Assembly: GCA_038326325.1 (NCBI GenBank)
Contig: JBBQJW010000001.1
Location: 1 to 64,000, forward strand
Length of the DNA stretch: 64,000 nt
Reading direction: 5' to 3'
From: UBA10324 sp038326325
GTDB taxonomy: Bacteria; Bacteroidota; Bacteroidia; Chitinophagales; UBA10324
The position numbers were made by a program, and so were the translations under genes. Below the pieces are notes generated by a model. It was not told where the DNA came from. It searched no databases and saw nothing but the letters and a program-made list of their open reading frames with translations. Shown one piece after another: positions 8,993 to 16,803 of this stretch. Every line of letters starts with the position of its first letter. Position 1 is the stretch's first letter.

Positions 8993-9646
8993 ATGAAAAA
9001 TCTTTTAGTTGCTCTGATTTGCTTTCCAATATTTATTCATGCGCAAACTACTGAAAACAAAAACCGTTACACTAGCATTGATGGTCAATATAACTGGACA
9101 CATACGGGAGAGAATTTAATCTTCAATTATAATCTTCATTCGAAAAATCATTTTTTTACAACGGGATTAGTGGTTCATATAAATACACAGATTTCCGACA
9201 ACCGACAATATGCTTACCAGCATCGCTTCTATCACCGCACGCAAGCTGAAAGAATAGGATTGAATTTAGGATATAGTCATATGATAAAAGTAAATTTCGC
9301 GGGTGTTCATCCTTATTACTTTTTTAATTTACAGGCGCAACATATTGGATTAAGAAATCAATTTCCGGTCCCTACAATTGATACTGTTTACAATTTCGGA
9401 GATATACAAACCCAGTATGTTTACTTCAATCCGATTTACAGTTTCGAAACAACAATGGGTGCGGGAATGATTATTAATCTTGTAAAAGGATTTAGTATCA
9501 ATCAAACAATCGGAGTTGGTAATTCATTGATGCTCGATAACAATTTGGGTAACCCCGGTTTTACTTCAAAAAGATATCATCCGGTAAATGAATTTCTTTT
9601 GATGGTAAGATTTGGTGTTAATTATACTTTTCCAATTAAAAAGTGA
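8993..9646 (+). CDS. Probable outer-membrane beta-barrel protein
   Basis: A 217-residue exported protein (signal peptide MKNLLVALICFPIFIHA-Q). The mature part is made of alternating polar/hydrophobic strands with many Tyr, Asn and His residues, such as NLIFNYNLHSKNHFFTTGLV, and ends in a strand finishing RFGVNYTFPIKK, with Phe close to the C-terminus. This is typical of small eight- to ten-stranded outer-membrane barrels of Bacteroidota. Transport or adhesion role unknown. Confidence 0.6.
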   Translation: MKNLLVALICFPIFIHAQTTENKNRYTSIDGQYNWTHTGENLIFNYNLHSKNHFFTTGLVVHINTQISDNRQYAYQHRFYHRTQAERIGLNLGYSHMIKVNFAGVHPYYFFNLQAQHIGLRNQFPVPTIDTVYNFGDIQTQYVYFNPIYSFETTMGAGMIINLVKGFSINQTIGVGNSLMLDNNLGNPGFTSKRYHPVNEFLLMVRFGVNYTFPIKK

Positions 9647-9757
9647 AATAGTAAAGTTGATTTATATTCTCACATTAAAATCTTGATGCTTGATACTTGT
9701 GTCTTGATACTAACTTCTTCCTAATTACTTTTACCGCCCTAACAAAATTATTCCCTG

Positions 9758-11206
9758 ATGAAAATCACTTCTGTCGCTCAAGCCGCTAAAACCGACGCGG
9801 TTGTTGTTCTGGCTAATAAAAAAACCGACTGGAAAAAAATAAAAGTCATTCACCGCAATGACCATAACATAATCGCTTCCAATCTGAAACATGAAATAAA
9901 AAATTTCATTCTTCAAAGCGGTAGTGTTCCAGTCGTGATTGCGATTACGGAAGACAAGAAAGAAATCAATAAAACAAACGAAGCCATTCGCAAAGCGGGA
10001 AACGCCGTTTGCGGTTTGGCGAATCGTCATAAAATCAGAACTGTAACAGTCACCAACGAAAGCGGAATCGCCGGAGCGCATTTCCCTTTTACTGAAGGGC
10101 TCGCGATGAGCAACTACCAGTTCATCAAGTATCGCAAAGACGAAAAGAAAACAGCGAACACGCTTCGCGAAATAAAACTGTTACAGAAAGATTCTTCAAA
10201 AACCGAAGTCACAAAACTTCAAACAATTATTGAAGCCATCTACATGGTTCGCGATTTAGTGAACGAACCTGTTAATCATCTGAACGCGACTCAACTCGCA
10301 GAGTCAATAAAAGCGGCGGGAGTAATCGCGGGTTACACCACCACCATCTTCAACAAAAAGAAAATCGAAGAACTGAAAATGGGCGGCCTACTTTCTGTGA
10401 ATCAGGGAAGCATAGACCCTCCTACTTTCAGCATCATGGAATACAAACCCGCAAACGCGGTGAACAAACAACCCATCGTGTTAGTGGGCAAAGGTGTCGT
10501 GTATGACACGGGCGGACTATCACTCAAGCCAACCGCCAATAGCATGGACTACATGAAGTGCGACATGGGCGGAGCGGCGACGATCACCGGCGCGTTGTAC
10601 ATCGCGGCGAAAACAAACTTACCGTTACACATCATCGGACTTGTGCCTTCAACTGATAATCGTTTGAATGGAAACGCATTCGCTCCCGGCGATATCATTG
10701 ACATGTATGATGGCAGCACTGTTGAGATGCTCAACTCCGACGCGGAAGGCAGAATGATTCTCGCTGACGCACTTGCCTGGGCGAAACAATACAAACCACA
10801 ATTGGTTATTGACATGGCGACACTCACCGGCGCCGCGCACCGCGCACTTGGCGACCACGCCATTGCATACATGGGCACAGCCGACGCGGCGAACAAAATG
10901 ATGCTCGAAGAAAGTGGTTTCGAAACTTACGAGCGCTTGGTTGGTTTCCCGTTGTGGGACGAATACGGCGACATGCTCAAGAGTGATATCGCCGATATGA
11001 AAAATGTTGGTGGCGCTCTTGCGGGTCACATCACCGCCGGAAAATTTTTAGAAAAATTTACTGATTACCCTTGGCTGCATCTGGATATTGCGGGCATCGC
11101 TTTCTTCATGAGCAATCAGGGTTATAAAGGAAAACACGCATCGGCTTTCGGCGTGCGTTTATTATTTCGCTTCTTAGAAAAACTCGCGGCGCAAACCGGT
11201 TCATAA
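9758..11206 (+). CDS. pepA: Leucyl aminopeptidase family protein (M17)
   Basis: A 482-residue cytosolic metallo-aminopeptidase that removes N-terminal residues from peptides. The metal-binding segment GKGVVYDTGGLSLKP (around residues 243-257) and DMGGAA follow the M17 pattern, and the signature NSDAEGRMILADAL (around residues 326-339; family consensus NTDAEGRL) carries the Asp/Glu metal ligands and the catalytic Arg. The N-terminal domain (residues 1-160) is the divergent M17 N-domain. The gene is three bases upstream of pdxA, so the two form an operon. Base composition is richer in G+C than the flanking genes. Confidence 0.92.
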   Translation: MKITSVAQAAKTDAVVVLANKKTDWKKIKVIHRNDHNIIASNLKHEIKNFILQSGSVPVVIAITEDKKEINKTNEAIRKAGNAVCGLANRHKIRTVTVTNESGIAGAHFPFTEGLAMSNYQFIKYRKDEKKTANTLREIKLLQKDSSKTEVTKLQTIIEAIYMVRDLVNEPVNHLNATQLAESIKAAGVIAGYTTTIFNKKKIEELKMGGLLSVNQGSIDPPTFSIMEYKPANAVNKQPIVLVGKGVVYDTGGLSLKPTANSMDYMKCDMGGAATITGALYIAAKTNLPLHIIGLVPSTDNRLNGNAFAPGDIIDMYDGSTVEMLNSDAEGRMILADALAWAKQYKPQLVIDMATLTGAAHRALGDHAIAYMGTADAANKMMLEESGFETYERLVGFPLWDEYGDMLKSDIADMKNVGGALAGHITAGKFLEKFTDYPWLHLDIAGIAFFMSNQGYKGKHASAFGVRLLFRFLEKLAAQTGS

Positions 11207-11209
11207 AAA

Positions 11210-12268
11210 ATGGCTGAACAAAAACCGATTATCGGAATCACGAACGGCGATGTCAACGGCATCGGTCTCGAAATAATTTTAAAGACGCTGAGCGACACCC
11301 GCATCATGGAATTCTGCACGCCCGTTATTTACAGTTCGGCACGCGTAGTTTCGTTTCATCGCAAAGCGTGCAATCTCGGCTCGCTCAATTATGCGCAAAG
11401 CACTTCGCTCGACAATCTGCAACCGAACACGATCAACATTATTAATTGCTGGGAAGAAGAAGTGGCGGTGCAACTCGGCATCGACAACGCTGTTGGCGGC
11501 AAGTATGCTTTTAAAAGTTTAAATGCCTGCACCTTTGATTGGGTGGAACAGAAAATTCAGGGCATGGTTACCGCACCCATCAACAAGCACAACATGCCTG
11601 CTGATGAATTTAAATACAAGGGGCACACTGAATATCTCGCGAGCAAAACCGATGGCGAACCCCTGATGATTATGTGCAGCGATGAATTAAAAGTCGGGCT
11701 CGTGAGCGGTCATGTTCCGGTGAGTGAGATTGCTGGCAAGGTGAAAAAAGATTTGATTCTGAAAAAACTGCAGTCGCTCAAAGAATCGTTGCAGAAAGAT
11801 TTCGGAATTGATAAACCGAAAATCGCGGTGCTTGGTTTGAATCCGCACAACGGAGATAATGGCTTAATTGGCAGCGACGAAACCAACGAAGTGATTCCGG
11901 CAATCAACGATGCGAAAACAAAAAACATAATTGCCTTCGGTCCCTTCAGCGCCGATGGATTTTTTGGCGGACATCAATATGCGAAGTACGATGCAGTGCT
12001 CGCCATGTATCACGACCAGGGATTGGTACCTTTTAAAACTATCGCGTTCAACAGTGGTGTCAACTTCACAGCGGGTCTTCCTTTCGTGCGCACTTCACCC
12101 GACCACGGACCCGCTTATGATCTGGCGGGAAGAAATATGGCGAGTGAAGATTCGTTCCGCAGCGCGCTCTTTATGTGCATTGATATATGGCGCCGCCGAA
12201 AAGGTTATGCGGAGCGACACGCCAACCCCGTTAAGCATAAGGAGTTGGAGAAAGAGAGAGGGTATTGA
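11210..12268 (+). CDS. pdxA: 4-hydroxythreonine-4-phosphate dehydrogenase
   Basis: A 352-residue enzyme of the DXP-dependent pyridoxal phosphate pathway; it oxidises 4-hydroxythreonine 4-phosphate using NAD(P). The metal ligands and phosphate-binding segments are in place: GITNGDVNGIG at the start (variant of the GDPAGIG motif), GHTEYLA with His139, GHVPVSEIAGKV with His168, and YHDQGLVPFK with His268. Length is normal. The ATG lies three bases after the pepA stop codon, indicating translational coupling. Confidence 0.93.
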   Translation: MAEQKPIIGITNGDVNGIGLEIILKTLSDTRIMEFCTPVIYSSARVVSFHRKACNLGSLNYAQSTSLDNLQPNTINIINCWEEEVAVQLGIDNAVGGKYAFKSLNACTFDWVEQKIQGMVTAPINKHNMPADEFKYKGHTEYLASKTDGEPLMIMCSDELKVGLVSGHVPVSEIAGKVKKDLILKKLQSLKESLQKDFGIDKPKIAVLGLNPHNGDNGLIGSDETNEVIPAINDAKTKNIIAFGPFSADGFFGGHQYAKYDAVLAMYHDQGLVPFKTIAFNSGVNFTAGLPFVRTSPDHGPAYDLAGRNMASEDSFRSALFMCIDIWRRRKGYAERHANPVKHKELEKERGY

Positions 12269-12273
12269 GTTGG

Positions 12274-12352
12274 TGTAACAGTGAGCAATGAGTAGTGAAC
12301 AATGAACAAGAAGTAAATACAAACACTGTTACATTGATAACTGCTCACTGTA
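12274..12352 (+). repeat. Intergenic inverted repeat with two head-to-head octamers
   Basis: ACAGTGAGCA (about 12278-12287) is complementary to TGCTCACTGT (about 12342-12351), and the interval also holds one TGTAACAG (12274) and one CTGTTACA (12326). It could fold as a long imperfect hairpin downstream of pdxA, but lacks a T run, so it is not called a terminator. Confidence 0.5.
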
Positions 12353-12354
12353 AA

Positions 12355-12440
12355 AAATGAAATATAAAACCGCAAAGACACAAAGTTGCTTTTGTATTCT
12401 TTGCGGCTTAGCGATTTTGCGGTAAATAATATTTGTAGAT
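12355..12440 (+). repeat. Intergenic repeat, copy 1 (CCGCAAAG...CTTTGCGG type)
   Basis: This stretch and 13030-13122 are near-identical for about 80 bases and both end at the start codon of a gene. Each contains CCGCAAAG and CTTTGCGG arms that can pair, then a GCTTAGCG(A)(C/T)TTTGCG segment and ATAATATTTG. Similar GCAAAG-type intergenic repeats are widespread in Bacteroidota genomes as far as I know. Confidence 0.75.
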
Positions 12441-12747
12441 GAAAATCCCGATTGATAAAATAGAAATCGCTGAAGAAAAAATCACTAACTATTTGTTGGT
12501 GAAAAAGAAGAAGAATGATAAATCGGCGTTTCTAAATCAATTAGGCTACACTTTGGAAAATTCAAATGAGTTGGTGAATGACATAAAAACAATTGCTGCG
12601 AATAATGAGGCGCATTTACAACAAGCCACAGCATTTGGAAATATGTATGCGGTAAAAGGTTCGCTGAAAAATTTTGCGGTTGTCACTATCTGGCTGCTTG
12701 CGATTGATGCATCTAATTTCAAATTCATAACTTTGTTTCCCGAATAA
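12439..12747 (+). CDS. DUF6883 family protein
   Basis: A 102-residue cytosolic protein whose layout fits DUF6883: an N-terminal KI..YLL segment, a K..FLNQLGY motif around residues 28-36, a helix ending LVNDIKTIA, and a final G...NFAVVTIWLL...FITLFPE part resembling the usual T.W......LVTAYP ending. The function of the family is unknown. It is 12 bases upstream of a DUF4926 gene; small-protein pairs of this kind, bounded by repeats, suggest a transferable two-gene module, which is inference. Confidence 0.65.
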   Translation: MKIPIDKIEIAEEKITNYLLVKKKKNDKSAFLNQLGYTLENSNELVNDIKTIAANNEAHLQQATAFGNMYAVKGSLKNFAVVTIWLLAIDASNFKFITLFPE

Positions 12748-12759
12748 ATTTTTTCAAGC

Positions 12760-13008
12760 ATGAAAACTGAATTCAAAAAATACGAACAGGTGCAACTCAC
12801 TAAACCGTTGCCTGAATTTCATTTTGAAAAAGGTGATGTGGCAACTATTGTTGATACAGCAAACGACAGCAACGGAAACAAAGGATACATACTTGAATTT
12901 TTTGACAACAACGGAAACACACTTCAGGTAGTGATGGTAAACGAAGATTGCATTGCGCCTCCTCCAGCACATGCCGTAGTTAACTACCGTCCCTATAGAG
13001 CCGCATAA
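12760..13008 (+). CDS. DUF4926 family protein
   Basis: An 82-residue protein with the DUF4926 pattern: (Y/F)(E/D)xVxLTKPLPE near residues 8-18, KGDVATIVD around 24-32, then GYILEFFDNNGNTLQVVMVNEDC. This is a small SH3-like beta-barrel family of unknown function, often found next to DUF6883 proteins as I recall. The ATG is 12 bases after the DUF6883 stop. The C-terminal tail (PPPAHAVVNYRPYRAA) is proline-rich and outside the core. Confidence 0.7.
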   Translation: MKTEFKKYEQVQLTKPLPEFHFEKGDVATIVDTANDSNGNKGYILEFFDNNGNTLQVVMVNEDCIAPPPAHAVVNYRPYRAA

Positions 13009-13029
13009 TATTGTAACAGTATTTTATAA

Positions 13030-13122
13030 AAATGAAATACAAAACCGCAAAGACGCAGAGGCGCAAAGTTGTTTTGTATTCTTTGCGGCTTAGCGACTTT
13101 GCGATAAATAATATTTGAAAAT
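13030..13122 (+). repeat. Intergenic repeat, copy 2
   Basis: Second copy of the repeat at 12355-12440, with a few substitutions and one short insertion (GCAGAGGCG). The two copies are direct repeats flanking the DUF6883/DUF4926 pair. Confidence 0.75.
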
Positions 13123-14464
13123 GAAAGTCAAGATATTTTTTTTCATCTTTTTTACTTCTGTTACACTTAACATCAAGGCACAATACTTCGAAGCAATTGG
13201 CAACGGTCATGGAATAAATTCAGGAGGTACTGTGTATGCACTAAGCGGCGATAGTGCAAATCATCTGCTCTATGTACTAGGAATATTTGAAACGGCAGAT
13301 GATACCGGATATAATGGCAATTGTATTTGGACTGGAACACAATACGAAAGCCTATTCAATTTCTTTAATGTACCTGCTACAATACCTCATACTGCAAAGT
13401 GGGGCGATACTACTGTTATAGTTTGGGACCACTCAATAAGACTGATGAATGGAAAACAATTATTGCAAGCTTTACCACAAACCGATGGAGAAATAAATGC
13501 AGCGTGTATTTTTAATAATGAACTTTATATAGGCGGGGGATTTGATTATGCGGGAGGAGTTTATGTAGGTGGAATTGCAAAATGGAATGGTAACAGTTGG
13601 CAAAATTTAGGGGCAGGGCTTACAGGTTCAAGTAGCTATACTATTGATGCTTTAGGTAGCTACAATGGAGAATTGATTGCAGGTGGAATGTTTACTGAAA
13701 TTGACTGGGTGCATGCAAATAACATTGCAAAATGGAACGGCATAAGTTGGGATTCTCTTGGAAATGGAATTTTATGGGGTGGTTCTATAGCTTTTATTCA
13801 ATCAATTCAGGAATTTCAAAATGAATTGTGGGTAACGGGAGCTTTTGATAGCGCAGGAAATATATCTTGTAATGGTTTAGTAAAATGGAATGGCAGTTGG
13901 TCATTACCTACAAACTGCCCCCTTCAATTGGGTGTTTATACGGCAATGGCTATTTACCATGAAAAGCTTTACATTGCTGGACATTTCCATAATCAATCTT
14001 ATACAACAACTGGTTATCTAATATCATACGACGGCACTTCTTTCGGTTATTTACCTATAAATAATCAGATAGCTTGGAATGGTTGGGTTAACTCGCTTTG
14101 TTCATTTGACAATTACCTATATGTCGGAGGAACATTTGATACACTTGGTGTCCCAACTTATGGAATAGCTCGATTCTCAGATGATAGTATGAATAATATT
14201 CATGAAGTGTCACTTTCAAATAATGAAATAATAATTTACCCCAACCCCGCCCTCGACAAGTTAACTGTAAGCAGTACTCAATCAGCAATAAAAACAATCA
14301 GCATCACTGATATTTTAGGTGAAGAATTAGTTCAAAGTTTTGAGTTCACAGTTCAAAGCCTCGGCGCTCAAATAAATATTGCATCCCTCGCTGCCGGAAT
14401 TTATTTAATCAAACTTTATTTCAATGACGGAAATATGGAGGTGAGGAAGGTAGTAAAGAACTAA
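13121..14464 (+). CDS. Beta-propeller T9SS cargo protein
   Basis: A 447-residue secreted protein. ATG at 13121 is chosen over an in-frame TTG two codons earlier because it gives a clean signal peptide (MKVKIFFFIFFTSVTLNIKA-Q). Repeats of the type (I/L)AKWNG..W..LG.G and LYIGG.FD.AG occur about every 45-60 residues, predicting a propeller. The last 80 residues start IYPNPALDKLTV and end MEVRKVVKN, a type A sorting domain. It is clearly related to the protein at 61777-63060. The ligand is unknown. Confidence 0.82.
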   Translation: MKVKIFFFIFFTSVTLNIKAQYFEAIGNGHGINSGGTVYALSGDSANHLLYVLGIFETADDTGYNGNCIWTGTQYESLFNFFNVPATIPHTAKWGDTTVIVWDHSIRLMNGKQLLQALPQTDGEINAACIFNNELYIGGGFDYAGGVYVGGIAKWNGNSWQNLGAGLTGSSSYTIDALGSYNGELIAGGMFTEIDWVHANNIAKWNGISWDSLGNGILWGGSIAFIQSIQEFQNELWVTGAFDSAGNISCNGLVKWNGSWSLPTNCPLQLGVYTAMAIYHEKLYIAGHFHNQSYTTTGYLISYDGTSFGYLPINNQIAWNGWVNSLCSFDNYLYVGGTFDTLGVPTYGIARFSDDSMNNIHEVSLSNNEIIIYPNPALDKLTVSSTQSAIKTISITDILGEELVQSFEFTVQSLGAQINIASLAAGIYLIKLYFNDGNMEVRKVVKN

Positions 14465-14494
14465 AAGTTAAAAATGAAAAATAATTTTCGTGTC

Positions 14495-14545
14495 GAAAAA
14501 TCTTTGCGCCTTTGCTTCTTTGTGTCCTTTTTGTGAAATGTATTT
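14495..14545 (+). repeat. Partial third copy of the CTTTGCG intergenic repeat
   Basis: ATCTTTGCGCCTTTGC followed by TTCTTTGTGTCC resembles the right half of the repeats at 12355 and 13030 and again lies shortly before a start codon on the same strand. Confidence 0.45.
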
Positions 14546-14584
14546 TCAATATTTTATTTTTTCTATCCTTGTGAAAATTAATTC

Positions 14585-14845
14585 ATGGCTCCCGCGAAAA
14601 AAGAAGTGGTGAAACCAAAAGCAAAAAAAACAACGCCGACCCAAACCGGAAACAAGGTGTGGTTTATTATACTTTTTGCATTCACTTTTATTATTTATGG
14701 AAACACATTGCAAAACGAATATGCACTTGACGACGGAATTGTTATTACCAATAATGATTTTGTACAAAGCGGATTTGCAGGAATAAAAGATATTCTCACT
14801 TACGACAGTGTAACAGTCCGGAGGTTTCTATACATGAAGATTTAA
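14585..14845 (+). pseudogene. Truncated TMTC-like (membrane + TPR) protein, N-terminus only
   Basis: The first 80 residues look like the start of the large Bacteroidota membrane proteins that carry a glycosyltransferase-like membrane domain followed by TPR repeats. There is a Lys-rich cytosolic start, one membrane segment (VWFIILFAFTFIIYGNTL) and the conserved loop NEYALDDGIVITNN followed by FAGIKDIL. Family members run on for 500-800 residues. Here the frame reads into unrelated sequence after TYDS and stops 12 residues later. The break coincides with a TGTAACAG octamer at about 14809. No downstream remnant is seen before the convergent gene ends at 14870. The product is probably non-functional. 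Confidence 0.7.
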
Positions 14846-14869
14846 CAATTTTTTAAAAGGTGTCGAATA

Positions 14870-15502
14870 TTAAAACACGCACCAGCAAACCAAGTATCCT
14901 TCCTCCAGAAACTGATAATTCATTTGCAGTGTAACGGTCATGTCCGGCTTCCTGATTTCAGCTTTGGTGGTTCCTTCGGTTTTTAATTCATCCACCCGCA
15001 CAAATAAATCTTTCTGAAAGGAAACTTCTCCCTTCGCATACAATTTAAAGAGTGCCTCCTTAGCGCACCAGATGAAAAGATTTTCTTCGTTGGTGAATTC
15101 GCGGTTCTGTTTTTCTTCCACTGAAATATACTTGTGAGCGATAACTGTTACATCGCGGTATTCCGGTTCAATGTCAATTCCGACTTTTTTTGTCTCGCTT
15201 AGTATCACCGCGCAAACATCATCGGTGTGCGAAATGGAAATTTCTTTTTTATGACTAAGTAATTCAGGTTTGCCTCTTTGTTTGTAATTGCTGTCAATAA
15301 ACAAATCTGTTTTCAGCAACACACGAATCAGGTGGCGAGAAGCCAGCCACTGCAATCTTTTGTTCGGCGCTTTTATGTTTTGAAGAAATATTTTTTCCTC
15401 TTCGCTCAGTTGCAATCGTTCTTCAAAAAAAGAATCGGACTCTTCAATTTTCCACGCGGCTAATTCATAATCTGAATTTTGTTGTTGGAAAATAAGAGGC
15501 AT
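14870..15502 (-). CDS. 4'-phosphopantetheinyl transferase superfamily protein
   Basis: A 210-residue Sfp/AcpS-superfamily enzyme that moves phosphopantetheine from CoA onto a carrier-protein serine. The Mg2+/CoA motifs are present: ISHTDDVCAV (residues 89-99), VGIDIEPE with Asp110 and Glu112, and the helix FIWCAKEALFKLYAKG with Glu149. Length suits the Sfp type. No carrier protein or synthase lies nearby, so it probably serves the housekeeping acyl carrier protein or a distant pathway. Confidence 0.88.
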   Translation of the reverse strand: MPLIFQQQNSDYELAAWKIEESDSFFEERLQLSEEEKIFLQNIKAPNKRLQWLASRHLIRVLLKTDLFIDSNYKQRGKPELLSHKKEISISHTDDVCAVILSETKKVGIDIEPEYRDVTVIAHKYISVEEKQNREFTNEENLFIWCAKEALFKLYAKGEVSFQKDLFVRVDELKTEGTTKAEIRKPDMTVTLQMNYQFLEEGYLVCWCVF

Positions 15503-15532
15503 GATTATGATTTCAAAATTTGAATATTCAAC

Positions 15533-15640
15533 TAAACTCTTAAAACTCCCATTAAACTCCTATGACTCCAAGTAAAAATAATAGGAACAAAAAAATTAAC
15601 TAAGAGTTTTAGGAGTGAAAAAAGGAGTCATAGGAGTTTC
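15533..15640. repeat. Imperfect inverted-repeat element between two minus-strand genes
   Basis: A perfect 16-base inverted repeat (15554-15569, AAACTCCTATGACTCC, against 15624-15639) is nested with a looser pair, CTCTTAAAACTCCC near 15537 and TAAGAGTTTTAGGAG near 15601. It lies upstream of the phosphopantetheinyl transferase gene. It looks like a small MITE-like or REP-like element. Confidence 0.7.
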
Positions 15641-15690
15641 TGATTTACATTTTGTTGTTTCAGAATTTGCATTCGAAGCACAACCAACTG

Positions 15691-16653
15691 CTAACCGCCA
15701 ACAGCCAACTTCTCTCCCGGCACATGCTCCAACATATCCTTTGTCATTGCATCCAAATCAAAATTGTGTTTCCATCCCCAGTCTTTTCTTGCTACAGAAT
15801 CATCAATGCTTTCGGGCCAACTCTCCGCAATCTTCTGACGGAAATCAGGGGCATAAGAGATTTCAAATTCAGGAATAATTTTCTGAATACTCTCAGCCAC
15901 TTCCTTCGGATTAAAACTCATCGAAGAAATATTATACGAACTGCGCACCTTAACTTTTTCTTGCGGCGCTTCCATCAATTCAATCGTTCCGCGAATGGCG
16001 TCGGGCATGTACATCATCGGCAGTCGCGTGTTCTCCCCAAGAAAACTCGTGTACTTTCCTTTCTTCTTCGCTTCAAAATAAATATCAATTGCATAATCAG
16101 TAGTGCCGCCGCCGCCCGGAGTTTTGTAACTGACAAGACCCGGATAGCGAACACTGCGTACATCCAGATTTTTTTTCTGCCAGTAGTAATCGCACCATCT
16201 TTCACCTGCCTGCTTACTGATTCCGTAAATGGTGTTGGGTTCCATCACTGTCCACTGCGGAGTATTTTTCATCGGTGTCGTCGGACCGAAAACGGCGATC
16301 GTGCTTGGCCAGAATAATTTTTTGATTCCAAGTTCAGTGCTCGCATCCAACACATTTCTTAGTCCCTTCATATTCACTCTCCACGCAAGTTCAGGATTTT
16401 TTTCTCCTGTTGCTGAAAGAATCGCAGCGAGGTGATACACATGCGCCACTTTATTTTTCTGAATCAATTCAGCGAGTTGATTTCTATTCAGTACATCGAG
16501 CCTTTCAAATTGTCCGCTCTCTTTTAGTTCACCTTCAGGTTCTTTCAGGTCAGTGGCAATAACATTTTTATAATTCTTGCGCAGTTCGAGTGTGAGTTCA
16601 GAACCGATTTGCCCGCAGGCGCCAATTACGAGTATCGTATCGCTTGATTTCAT
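15691..16653 (-). CDS. NAD-dependent L-threonine 3-dehydrogenase-like epimerase/SDR
   Basis: A 320-residue extended SDR. The Rossmann motif is GACGQIG (Gly11, Gly14, Gly17) and the active-site pair is YGISK (Tyr143, Lys147), with Ser and Thr in WPSTIAVFG near residue 117. A loop GLVSYKTPGGGGTTDYA around residue 172 is characteristic of the SDR-type threonine dehydrogenases, which oxidise L-threonine to 2-amino-3-ketobutyrate. UDP-sugar epimerases are the alternative, but that loop and the overall sequence favour threonine dehydrogenase. The partner ligase (kbl) is not in the window. Confidence 0.85.
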   Translation of the reverse strand: MKSSDTILVIGACGQIGSELTLELRKNYKNVIATDLKEPEGELKESGQFERLDVLNRNQLAELIQKNKVAHVYHLAAILSATGEKNPELAWRVNMKGLRNVLDASTELGIKKLFWPSTIAVFGPTTPMKNTPQWTVMEPNTIYGISKQAGERWCDYYWQKKNLDVRSVRYPGLVSYKTPGGGGTTDYAIDIYFEAKKKGKYTSFLGENTRLPMMYMPDAIRGTIELMEAPQEKVKVRSSYNISSMSFNPKEVAESIQKIIPEFEISYAPDFRQKIAESWPESIDDSVARKDWGWKHNFDLDAMTKDMLEHVPGEKLAVGG

Positions 16654-16803
16654 TTTGGTTTGGTTGGGAGACCAAAAGTAAGTTTGAAGTCTGATTGTTG
16701 GATGTTTGAACGAAGAAAGTTCGAAGATTTATTAATTCTTATTTTCTGATTTATTATTTCAGCTAACTCTCTATTTTGCACGCGGAGTTTTTATTCCACG
16801 CAA

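Noticed and set aside
10549..11029. Long antisense open frames inside pepA (and similar ones inside the thiolase and propeller genes)
   Set aside because: They are shadows of GC-rich or repetitive codons on the other strand, with no start context, no family motifs and a well-supported gene opposite.
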